Positions 8,742-16,357 of a stretch of DNA of 30,882 nucleotides are shown here, piece after piece. The stretch comes from an uncultured Collinsella sp. (GTDB lineage Bacteria; Actinomycetota; Coriobacteriia; Coriobacteriales; Coriobacteriaceae): positions 1 through 30,882 of the forward strand of contig UQEO01000012.1 of assembly GCA_900540095.1 (NCBI GenBank). The letters run 5' to 3'. The first letter of the stretch is position 1. Each line of letters starts with the position of its first letter. The position numbers were made by a program, and so were the translations under genes. A model generated the notes under the pieces. That model saw nothing but the letters and a program-made list of their open reading frames with translations, was not told the DNA's origin and ran no database searches.

Positions 8742-9585
8742 GTGACCGACTCGCCAACTGAACATACCGAGGGCCTGCTCCGAATTGGCGAGGTGGCGCG
8801 TCTGTTTAACCTGAGTGTGGGCACGCTGCGCCATTACGAGCAGATGGGCTTGCTGGACCCGGCGCACATCGATCCGACGAGTGGGTACCGCTACTACGGA
8901 TCGCGGCAGCTCTCCACCCTCAACACCATCAGCCACCTGCGTGTTCTCGACTTGCCGTTGGCGCAAATCCGCGAGTTTGTGACCACGCGCGATGTGGACC
9001 TCATGCAGCGGCAGCTAGCTCAGCAGCAGGAGCTCATCGAGCGCAAGCGCCGTGAACTTGAACGCGTGTCGCGCAAGATCGATAACCGGCTTGCGCTGCT
9101 GCATGATGCCCTGAACACCGAGCTCGATACCATCTGCACAATCGATGCGCCCGAGCTCCGCTGCGCTGTGCTGCGTGAACGCGTCAACCCTACCGACGCC
9201 TATGCGCTGGAGTGGCAGATTCGTCAGCTGCAGAAGGGCCAGCACGAGACCTTTGTTTTTCTGGGCAACTTAGGCGTCGGGATTAGCGCCGAGCGCCTGG
9301 CCGGCGGCGACTTTGACGGCTACGACGAAGTCTTTCTGCTGCTGGATGACACGGACGATTACCTACCTGGGCGATGTCGAAGTACGTCCCGCCGCGCGGT
9401 GTCTGACGGTCAGCTTCCGCGGCACGCACGGTCAGGCGGCCCCGCGCTATGAGCGCTTACTCGATTACATGCACGAGCGCGACCTGTCCCCCGCCGGTCC
9501 CTCGCGCGAAATCGCCCTCATCGACGACATCATCAGCGACGACCCGGGAGCGTATGTGACGAGGATCGCGATACCGGTCCGCTAA
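8742..9585 (+). pseudogene. MerR-family regulator with GyrI-like effector domain, frameshifted by TACC duplication
   Basis: The GTG at 8742 follows AAAGGAG. Residues ~12-80 form the MerR DNA-binding head (RIGEVARLFNLSVGTLRHYEQMG region). A coiled coil lies at about 85-120, followed by a BmrR/GyrI-like effector-binding domain. The frame breaks at residue 207, at the tandem TACCTACC of 9360-9367. Removing one TACC joins ...DDTDDY directly to LGDVEVRPAARC and restores a 279-residue protein ending at 9585, including the GTHGQAAPRYERLLDY region. As written, translation ends at 9452 with a false tail, leaving the DNA-binding head but half an effector domain. It probably regulates its own operon through the dyad at 7277-7291. 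A slipped-strand mutation, phase switch or sequencing error are all possible. Confidence 0.87.
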
Positions 9586-9693
9586 TCACTACCATTTATC
9601 GAGCAATTCCATCCATTTACCTTAATCCGAATTAGATTGTATTTTGTAGCAAATAAAATGACAGCATATTGCCCCCCATAGGCAGGAGACATT

Positions 9694-10866
9694 ATGCCCA
9701 GAGTTCAATCACGTCGCTCGTTTCTTCTCGGCCTAGCCTCGATCATCGGCTTATCCGCGTCACGCCCAACAAGAGTATTCGCTGCCGACTCAAACTCATC
9801 CGTCGCTTTTACATCAGACCTAGCACAAGACTACGCGCTTTCCCTGTTGCCCATCGTCGACGGATCCGCGAACTTAGAGATCGAGCAAATCGTTCCCGTA
9901 TGCCAACAAATCGGCCTTATCTGTGGCTATGAAATCAGTGTCACAAGGGAAGGAAGCCCTTACGGTTATTTAATACTTGACGCATCATATCCTGGGCTTC
10001 TGAAGGAGATAACCCTCGGCGATACCATTCTTCCGATTTCAGCTTCTCTATCAAACGCCATTTCAACTTATTCCGGCCAACAGGCCACAAACCCAACCGT
10101 ACTAATTTCGTACAACGATATTGAATATGGAACTTTGGTGCCAGGAACTAGAGACTGTGTAACCAACTATAACAATATACGGTCTGTCCCGATTGTCACC
10201 GAAAAGGGTATAGCACCTCAAAGCAATAACCCAACTTCATGGGATGCTGTCATTATCAATGAAGATGACTTGATGTTGCATTTCCAAATAGACGATTTAA
10301 ACGGAATACCGTTCCGAGGAGTCTCGGAATCATTAGTTGAAGCCCGCACTAATAAGTATGCATGCGTCGTTTCTGCCTTGTACGCTGTATCAATGCATTA
10401 CGGTCTCACCAGTTCAAACGCTAATCAATTTAATCCCGATTATTATAAAGAAATATGGAACGTCACTGGCACAACAACGTATAAGACCAATGATCAGGGC
10501 GTCGAGTACGGAAGCACGATCATCCCAGATGGAATTGTTCCGTTTAAAAGTCTTGCCGCTCAAAAGGGTAGAGCACTTAATACTCAATTTTTCGGTTATC
10601 AGCCTCAATTCGCTCAGTACAGAGCAACTATCGATCAAGGGAATATCGGCTTGTATCATATGTGGATCAACAGCCGAAACAGTGAAGGATCCGTCGAGCT
10701 ATCAGGTCATACAGTCACGGTAACTGGCTATTTTACTGGGCATAATGGAAGCTCTGGCATCGAACTGCAGTGGCTCGAAGTATTCGACGGATGGAACACT
10801 TATCCCCGAGCGATTAACTATGCAACGCCCAATATGGTCAAATTGAACGGAACAGTCTTTTGGTAG
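9694..10866 (+). CDS. Secreted papain-like cysteine peptidase (C10/C39-like), Tat-type signal
   Basis: A 390-residue protein beginning with a twin-arginine signal (SRRSFLL, R7-R8), a hydrophobic stretch and an AxA-like cleavage site near residue 30. Residues ~35-180 look like a prodomain (GYLILDASYPGLLKEIT resembles the streptopain-type propeptide). The mature part has a likely catalytic triad: C224 in KYACVVSALYAV, H339 in ELSGHTVTVTGY, and D365 in VFDGWN, as in C39-like and C10 families. AGGAG lies 6 nt before the ATG. Base composition is clearly AT-richer than both neighbours, and so is the preceding gap 9586-9693, suggesting recent acquisition. The next gene starts 5 nt after its stop. 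The target is unknown; it may process a secreted or surface protein, or be a toxin-like protease. Confidence 0.75.
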   Translation: MPRVQSRRSFLLGLASIIGLSASRPTRVFAADSNSSVAFTSDLAQDYALSLLPIVDGSANLEIEQIVPVCQQIGLICGYEISVTREGSPYGYLILDASYPGLLKEITLGDTILPISASLSNAISTYSGQQATNPTVLISYNDIEYGTLVPGTRDCVTNYNNIRSVPIVTEKGIAPQSNNPTSWDAVIINEDDLMLHFQIDDLNGIPFRGVSESLVEARTNKYACVVSALYAVSMHYGLTSSNANQFNPDYYKEIWNVTGTTTYKTNDQGVEYGSTIIPDGIVPFKSLAAQKGRALNTQFFGYQPQFAQYRATIDQGNIGLYHMWINSRNSEGSVELSGHTVTVTGYFTGHNGSSGIELQWLEVFDGWNTYPRAINYATPNMVKLNGTVFW

Positions 10867-10871
10867 ACCGG

Positions 10872-11258
10872 ATGGCACCATCAAAATGCTATGGCACCAC
10901 GGCCTTTGCCCTGGTTACGATATTGGTGATTTTCGCTATGTTTGCATCCGTTTCTTCATGCACAGATAGAGCCCGCTATAGCGGAGGAGATGATTACCTT
11001 GTCTTTGGAGCCGGCAGCGTTCATTCTATTGAGGGAACGGAACTCGTAATCCAAACAGACAACAGTCCCCGCTACACCGACGCTGGAAAGCAAACCCGGA
11101 TTACATTCCCCTCATCTGGCCGAATCAAAGACAAGCTTTCCCAAATCAAAGTTGGGACAAGAGTTTCCTACTCACGCTTTGAGTCGGTAGACGCATCTGG
11201 ATCATACGAGGGAAACGATATCGAAATTGAACAGGCAAACACTATAAGGAGATGTTGA
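10872..11258 (+). CDS. Small putative lipoprotein
   Basis: A 128-residue protein with a hydrophobic segment (about 9-27) ending in lipobox VSSC, so C30 should be lipidated and the rest anchored outside the membrane. The mature ~99 residues are rich in beta-type sequence (GAGSVHSIEGTELVIQT, VGTRVSYSRFE) and could form an OB-like barrel; I do not recognise the family. The ATG at 10872 is preferred over a TTG at 10860, which lies inside the preceding gene's end. No clear ribosome site is visible, so translation is probably coupled to the protease gene 5 nt upstream. It shares that gene's AT-rich composition, so the two likely moved together; it may be an inhibitor, chaperone or anchor for the protease. 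Confidence 0.65.
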   Translation: MAPSKCYGTTAFALVTILVIFAMFASVSSCTDRARYSGGDDYLVFGAGSVHSIEGTELVIQTDNSPRYTDAGKQTRITFPSSGRIKDKLSQIKVGTRVSYSRFESVDASGSYEGNDIEIEQANTIRRC

Positions 11259-11288
11259 GGAACTGAGCCTCTGCGCAGTTCCTCAACA
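11253..11288. terminator. Hairpin between convergent genes
   Basis: Perfect 13-bp arms at 11253-11265 and 11276-11288 with a 10-nt loop lie between the convergent lipoprotein and ligA genes. The arm overlaps the lipoprotein stop codon. Neither side has a clear T tract, so it is a possible bidirectional terminator or stabilising 3' hairpin. Confidence 0.55.
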
Positions 11289-11293
11289 AATCA

Positions 11294-13522
11294 TTATGCC
11301 TCCGGGACCCTACCCGTCGCCAAAATCTGTTCAAGTGCCGCCTCATCCAACACGGGCACACCCAGCTGCTCGGCTTTGGTGAGCTTGGAGCCCGCTTTGG
11401 GGCCGGCAACCAGGTAGCTCGTCTTCTTTGACACGCTGCCCGAGACCTTGGCACCAAGCACCTTGAGCGCCGCGCCTGCCTCGTCGCGCGTGCGGTTGAC
11501 GAGCGTGCCGGTGAGCACGAAGGTCAGACCCGCGAGTGGCTGTGCGTCGGCGAGCTCGCCTGCCACGCCGGCATCGGCTGCGGCTTGCGCATGCGCGGCG
11601 CCCAGGTCGACCTCGAGCGAAAGGCCCGCTTGGCGCAGACGCTCCAGCACGGCAAGGTTCTCGGGCACGGCCAGGAACTGCTTGACGCTCGCCGCAATCT
11701 TGGGACCGATGCCCTCGCACTCGGCGATGTCCTCTTCGCTCGCCAAGATAAGCTTGTCGATCGACAGGAATCGCTCGGCGATGACCTCGCCCACGCTCTT
11801 GCCCACGTGGCGGATGCCCAGGGCAAACAGTACGCGACCGAGCGGCTGGCTCTTGGACTTGTTGAGCTCGACGATAATTTTCTCGGCCGTCTTGAGGCCT
11901 ACCGGAATGGGGTCGCCCTTCTTGACGCCCTTTTTGCTGTTGGAGCTGGCATAGGTGCGCCCCGTGTCCAGGCCTGCGATGTCGTCGACCGTGAGCTGGT
12001 AGAAGTCCGCGACATCGTGGATCAGCCCGGCGGCGATCATCTTGTCGACGATCTCGTCGCCCAGGCCGTCGACGTCCATGCAGCCGCGACTCACCCAATG
12101 GAGCAGGCGCTCCTTGAGCTGCGCGGGGCAGTCGATGGACACGCAGCGGTAGGCAACCTCGCCATCCTCATGGACCACGGGGCTGCCGCACACGGGGCAG
12201 ACCTCGGGCATGTGCCAGTCGACCGAATCGGCCGGGCGCTTGTCGAGCACCGGCCCCACGACCTCGGGGATCACGTCACCCGCCTTGTGCACGATGATGG
12301 TGTCGCCCTCGCGCACGTTTTTGCGGCGAATCTCGTCGATGTTGTGCAGCGTGGCGCGCGCGATGGTGGAGCCGGCAACCATCACCGGGTCGAACTCGGC
12401 GACCGGCGTGAGCACGCCGGTGCGGCCCACCTGGATGCGAATTTCACGCAGGACGGTCTGCTTTTCCTCGGGCGGGAACTTAAAGGCGATGGCCCAGCGC
12501 GGTGCGCGGGCAGTAAAGCCCAGGTCGAGCTGCTGCTGAAAGCTGTCCACCTTTACGACCACGCCGTCGATGTCGTAGTCCAGGTCACCGCGATGTTCGA
12601 GCGCCTGGGCACAGAACTCGTGGACCTCGGCCGGCGTGGCGCAACGAGCCACGTTGGGGTTGACGCTAAAGCCGGCGCTACGCAGCCAATCAAGGAACTC
12701 GCGCTGGCTGTGGACGTGCAGCGGATCGGTATCGGCGATGGCATAGATAAAGGTGGCCAGGTCGCGGCGCGCCGTGACCTTGGGATCCTTTTGGCGCAGG
12801 CTGCCGGCGGCGGCGTTGCGCGGGTTGGCGAAGGGGTCGCGGCCCTCGGCATCGGCCTCTTCATTCAGACGAACAAAGCTGCCCTTGGGCATGTAGACCT
12901 CGCCGCGTACCTCAATGGTGCGCTCGCGGTCGGCGCCCATGTGGGCGAGCGCCGGCTCGGACAGGTGCATGGGCACATCCTTGATGGTGCGCACGTTGAG
13001 CGACACGTCCTCGCCCGTGGTGCCATCGCCACGTGTGGCCGCACGTACGAAGGTGCCGTTTTGGTAGGTAAGGGCCACGCCCAGGCCGTCGATCTTGAGC
13101 TCGCAGGTATAGGTGACGCTACCGGCGCCGAGCGCATCCTCGGTGCGTTGGAGCCACGCGTCGAGCTCGTCCAGATCCATGGCATCGTCCATGGAATACA
13201 TGCGTGCCATGTGCGTTACCGGCGTAAACTGCTCGCTCACGTAGCCGCCCACGCGCTGGGTATAGCTGTCGGGCGTTACCAGATCGGGGTAGGTCGCCTC
13301 GATTTCCTGCAGCTCAACGAGCATTTTGTCAAAGGCGGCGTCCGTGATCTCGGGCGCATCGAGCATGTAGTAGCGATAGGCGTGGTAATCGAGCTCGTGG
13401 CGCAGCTCGGCCGCGCGCGTTGCCGCCTGGGCACGGGCATCGGTCGGTGCGGTGGTTTCCGCGGTCGTGGACGTTTCGGTATCGATGTCCACGCCGTCAC
13501 CAAACAGGCTCGATTGCTCCAT
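11294..13522 (-). CDS. ligA: NAD+-dependent DNA ligase LigA
   Basis: LigA seals nicks in replication and repair using NAD+. The 742-residue product shows the full domain order: an N-terminal Ia domain (LDYHAYRYYMLDAPEITDAAF region), the adenylation domain with KIDG (K143 forms the AMP adduct), an OB fold, a four-cysteine zinc finger (CPVCG...C...C), helix-hairpin-helix repeats including GIRHVGKSVGEVIAERF, and a C-terminal BRCT domain starting near LAGLTFVLTGTL. It is slightly longer than the usual ~670 residues owing to an N-terminal Thr/Ala-rich stretch and a spacer before the BRCT domain. The start at 13522 is chosen for AAGGAG 8 nt upstream; the open frame runs further to 13576 but without a ribosome site. 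It is a single essential gene and looks intact. Confidence 0.97.
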   Translation of the reverse strand: MEQSSLFGDGVDIDTETSTTAETTAPTDARAQAATRAAELRHELDYHAYRYYMLDAPEITDAAFDKMLVELQEIEATYPDLVTPDSYTQRVGGYVSEQFTPVTHMARMYSMDDAMDLDELDAWLQRTEDALGAGSVTYTCELKIDGLGVALTYQNGTFVRAATRGDGTTGEDVSLNVRTIKDVPMHLSEPALAHMGADRERTIEVRGEVYMPKGSFVRLNEEADAEGRDPFANPRNAAAGSLRQKDPKVTARRDLATFIYAIADTDPLHVHSQREFLDWLRSAGFSVNPNVARCATPAEVHEFCAQALEHRGDLDYDIDGVVVKVDSFQQQLDLGFTARAPRWAIAFKFPPEEKQTVLREIRIQVGRTGVLTPVAEFDPVMVAGSTIARATLHNIDEIRRKNVREGDTIIVHKAGDVIPEVVGPVLDKRPADSVDWHMPEVCPVCGSPVVHEDGEVAYRCVSIDCPAQLKERLLHWVSRGCMDVDGLGDEIVDKMIAAGLIHDVADFYQLTVDDIAGLDTGRTYASSNSKKGVKKGDPIPVGLKTAEKIIVELNKSKSQPLGRVLFALGIRHVGKSVGEVIAERFLSIDKLILASEEDIAECEGIGPKIAASVKQFLAVPENLAVLERLRQAGLSLEVDLGAAHAQAAADAGVAGELADAQPLAGLTFVLTGTLVNRTRDEAGAALKVLGAKVSGSVSKKTSYLVAGPKAGSKLTKAEQLGVPVLDEAALEQILATGRVPEA

Positions 13523-13630
13523 AGCGGCACTCCTTCGCTCGATTTCAAACGGATACAAGAGTACCACCGGTCGCAACGGGGTCGAATAGCGGTCTCAAAC
13601 CGCACCGAATCGGCAGCCGCCAGACTGGGG

Positions 13631-13833
13631 TGGACAGTTAGTTCAGATACGTATAAATCCTAGAGCTAAATCAGGCACGAATACCCCTGTTTCGACGAAT
13701 TTGGGCTCCTCGAGACCATGTAAACGTCCCGCTCTCCCTTCCAAACACCCATTCGAGCCCCATCCCAATCAAAAATTGCTCAAAACGCATCCCAAGCTGC
13801 CCCAGATTTATACGTATCTGAACTAACTGTCCA
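13631..13833. mobile_element. 203-bp MITE-like element with perfect 29-bp terminal inverted repeats
   Basis: The arm 13631-13659 (starts TGGACAGTTAGTTC, contains ATACGTAT) is repeated exactly in inverted orientation at 13805-13833, enclosing 145 bp with no gene. The inner part has weak further self-complementarity (GGGCTC/GAGCCC). No clean target-site duplication is visible; CCAGAC occurs at both outer edges but overlaps the right arm. It could be a non-autonomous transposon, a repeat of the REP/BIME kind, or a structured RNA. It occupies most of the 449-bp gap between ligA and htrA, which also holds the 31-nt repeat and the htrA terminator. Confidence 0.65.
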
Positions 13834-13868
13834 GACCATTCCGAACCAGGCCTCTTGTCAGCCCCAAG

Positions 13869-13899
13869 TGATCCGTTTTCCTCCGTCCCCAACGGATCA
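13869..13899. repeat. 31-nt palindromic repeat, second copy
   Basis: TGATCCGTT and AACGGATCA form a 9-bp stem around a 13-nt loop. The reverse complement matches 5283-5313 at 26 of 31 positions. It lies directly beyond the htrA terminator. Confidence 0.75.
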
Positions 13900-13900
13900 A

Positions 13901-13945
13901 TAAGAAAAGAGGGGCTGTCCCACACTTGGCGGGACAGCCCCCTCT
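13901..13945 (-). terminator. Intrinsic terminator of htrA
   Basis: On the minus strand a strong GC stem (arms 13931-13945 and 13908-13921, with one bulged C) is followed by TTTTCTTA. It begins 27 nt after the htrA stop. Confidence 0.9.
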
Positions 13946-13971
13946 GGCATCGGCATGTGCGATACGGCTCG

Positions 13972-15436
13972 CTAGAACCCCTGGCCGTAACCTTGACCCT
14001 GGCCCTGCTGGCCCAACAGCTCCTCCAGATACTGGCGCAGCTGCTCGTCGGTAATACCGCCGTTGCCGGTGTCGGTCGAACTGTCGTCCTGCTGCTGGTT
14101 CTGCAGCTCCTCATCGGAGCCCAGCTCGACGGTGACCTTCTTCTCTTCCTTGCCGTGCATGAGCGTGATCTCGACCTTCTCGCCCACCTCGTGGCTGCGC
14201 AGCGCGATGATCAGGCCATCGGCGCTCGTGATCTCGTCGTCGCCCAACTTGGTGATGACGTCGCCCTCCTGAATGCCGGCCTTGGCGGCAGGACCGTCCT
14301 CAACGACGCTCGCCACATACGCGCCGCTATCGGTGCTGAGCTTGTTGGTGCGGGCGTTGAGCGCGTTGACGCTCGAAAGCGTAGCGCCCATGTACGGATG
14401 CACCGGCGTCTTGCCGCCGATGATCTGGTCGGCAATGTTCTTGGCGTAGTTAACCGGAATGGCAAAACCCACGCCCGAGCTGGAGCCCGAGTAGCTCTCG
14501 ATGAGCGAGTTGATGCCCACCAGCTCACCGTTGTCGTTGACGAGCGCGCCGCCGGAGTTGCCCGGGTTGATGGCGGCATCGGTCTGAATCATGTTGGCAT
14601 AGATGGTGTTACCGCTGGTAGAGCTCATGGCCGTGGAACGATAGAGCGCCGACACGATACCCGTGGAGACAGACTGCTCGTTGCCAAACGGCGAACCGAT
14701 CGCCATGACCCACTCGCCCACGTTGAGCTTGGAGGAGTCGCCGATCTCGATCGGCGTGAGCTTGGAGGCGTCGGCGTCCTTGAGCTTGATGACGGCCAGG
14801 TCACTCGAAGCATCGTTGCCCACGAACTCGGCCTCGTAGGTGGTGCCGTCGTCCATGGTCACCACGTACTGGTCGTAACCATCGACCACGTGGTTGTTGG
14901 TGAGGATGTGGCGCTCGGTATCGAGCACCACGCCCGAACCGACACTGCCCGAGCTGTCCGACTCGTCGGCAGACTGCGAAAGCGAGCCATTCTGGCTACC
15001 GCTCGAAGTGGCGGTGATGGAAACCACGGAGGGCAACGCCTTGGCAGAAACGGCCTCGGCCAGCGTAGTATCCTCGGAGTCAATGGTGATCTTTTGCGTC
15101 GACGAACCCGAAGCACCCGCCGTCACGGCGTTCTTGCCGCCGCCGATATCGAGCGTGCCACTCATGATAAGCGCAATGACCAGCAGAGCTCCGCAGGCAC
15201 AACCGGCGAGCGCCGTAATAAAGATCGGCAGCTTTTTGGTCTTGGTCTTGACCACTGTGTGCTTGTTTACAACCTGCTGGCCGCCCAGCGGCTGGGCCAA
15301 GGCGTTGCGTGTCGTAAGCCTGCACGTAGGGAATGTTGCTGCCGGCAGGCGTCGACTCCACCTGCACACGCGGCTGCTGCTGGGTCTCGCCGGCGTGACC
15401 CGCATCCTGGGGGCGCTGGGAATCGTTCTCGCTCAT
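13972..15436 (-). pseudogene. htrA: HtrA/DegP-like serine protease, frameshifted near N-terminus
   Basis: An envelope quality-control protease: a cytosolic Gln/Pro-rich tail, one membrane anchor (KLPIFITALAGCACGALLVIAL), then an extracellular trypsin-like domain with H in TNNHVVDG, D in SSDLAVIKL and S in GNSGGALV, one PDZ domain, and a Gln/Gly-rich end. The N-terminus starts at the ATG at 15436 (MSENDSQ..., AAAGGA upstream) and runs to IPYVQAYDTQ. The frame then shifts near 15297-15306 and continues as NALAQPLGGQQVV. The change equals one inserted or two lost bases; a lost pair after DTQ would restore 488 residues. The longer single frame up to 15405 has a nonsense N-terminus. As written the anchor and protease cannot be made from the proper start. 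Real decay or sequence error is undecided. Confidence 0.85.
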
Positions 15437-15465
15437 GGCTGCGATCCTTTCGTCAAATAACCAAA

Positions 15466-15489
15466 GGCCCGCCAAACATGTGGCGGGCC
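15466..15489 (-). terminator. Hairpin in the htrA leader
   Basis: Arms GGCCCGCCA/TGGCGGGCC (15466-15474, 15481-15489) form a 9-bp stem with a 6-nt loop. On the minus strand TTTGGTTATTT follows. It could be a weak terminator behind glnR or an attenuator in the htrA leader. Confidence 0.5.
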
Positions 15490-15607
15490 ATCATTGTTCA
15501 CGTTGAGTTGTACCCCAATATGCGGGCGAACGTGTATGAGAACGCAATCTTTTAGGAAGGCTTAAGTTCTGCTGCAGATTCGAGAGGAACCCGCACCTGC
15601 GTCAAGA

Positions 15608-15640
15608 CCACCACAAAGGTGCCTGTCCCCTTTGTGGTGG
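15608..15640 (-). terminator. Hairpin after glnR
   Basis: A perfect 12-bp stem (CCACCACAAAGG and its complement, 15608-15619 and 15629-15640) with a 9-nt loop lies just beyond the glnR stop. On the minus strand the following TCTTG is only mildly T-rich. Similar GGGGAC-type hairpin sequence recurs at 27205-27221. Confidence 0.6.
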
Positions 15641-15644
15641 AAAT

Positions 15645-16307
15645 CTAGTCCTTAAACAGATAGCCCACGCCGCGGACGGTGGTGATGTGTGCCGCGATCT
15701 GCGGGCCCACCTTGGAGCGGATGCGTCGGATGTGCACGTCGACGGTGCGCGTGCCGCCGCAGTACTCAAAGCCCCACACGCGGTGCAGCAGCACCTCGCG
15801 GCTGTAAGCACGGTTGGGGTGCGTTGCCAAAAAGCTCAGCAGCGAGTACTCCATCAGCGTCAGGTCGATGGGCTCGTTATCGAGTGTCACCTGGTAGGTG
15901 GCCAGGTTGATCTCGAGGTTATCGATATTGAGCACATCGTCGGCGGCGACGGTCTCCTCCTCGCCCATCAGGCGCTGCGCACGAGCCTTGAGCTCGTTGG
16001 GCGTCGCCGTGGGGCATACAAAGTCGGCATGCGCGTGATTCGGCAGGCGCAGGGTGCCAAGGGCCTCATCGTCGACGATCACCAGCATGGGGACGCCGCC
16101 GCGATCGTCAAGCCACTTGGCAATCTGATCGATGCGGTCGCTGCGAATGCCGTCGGAATCGAGGATCAGCAGGTCAAAGTCGTGCGCCGCAGTCGGCGAA
16201 TCGGGGGTTGCCAGGCTCACCTCGACACCCAGGGTGGTCGTCAAGCTGCGGGCAAACTCGTGGAAGCGCGTCGTGCGCGCCATGAACAGGGCACTCTTTT
16301 CGGACAT
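15645..16307 (-). CDS. glnR: GlnR-like orphan OmpR-family response regulator
   Basis: A 220-residue regulator. The C-terminal ~100 residues are an OmpR-type winged helix with LTLMEYSLLSFLATHPNRAYSREVLLHRVW, then GGTRTVDVHIRRIRSKVGP and TVRGVGYLF, strikingly like actinobacterial GlnR. The N-terminal domain keeps a receiver-like outline (LLILDSDG) but lacks the early acidic pair needed for phosphorylation, also as in GlnR, which senses nitrogen without a kinase. The ATG at 16307 has GGAGG 6 nt upstream; an internal Met (MARTTRF) is less well supported. It starts 50 nt after the glnA stop, so it is probably co-transcribed with glnA and may control it. The symbol rests on similarity and neighbourhood; a different nitrogen or stress regulon is possible. 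Confidence 0.75.
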   Translation of the reverse strand: MSEKSALFMARTTRFHEFARSLTTTLGVEVSLATPDSPTAAHDFDLLILDSDGIRSDRIDQIAKWLDDRGGVPMLVIVDDEALGTLRLPNHAHADFVCPTATPNELKARAQRLMGEEETVAADDVLNIDNLEINLATYQVTLDNEPIDLTLMEYSLLSFLATHPNRAYSREVLLHRVWGFEYCGGTRTVDVHIRRIRSKVGPQIAAHITTVRGVGYLFKD

Positions 16308-16357
16308 ATCGGCCTCCAAAGAAATGAGCTCAATCGTACTGGAACAAGCCAGCGCGA

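Noticed and set aside
10860..10871. TTG start for the lipoprotein
   Set aside because: It overlaps the protease stop region and has no ribosome site; the ATG at 10872 gives a normal signal peptide.
15297..15306. Programmed ribosomal frameshift in htrA
   Set aside because: No slippery heptamer, Shine-Dalgarno stimulator or pseudoknot is visible, and the family does not use frameshifting.
15307..15405. HtrA starting at 15405 in the downstream frame
   Set aside because: The first ~35 residues are nonsense relative to the family, and a proper start with ribosome site exists at 15436 in the other frame.
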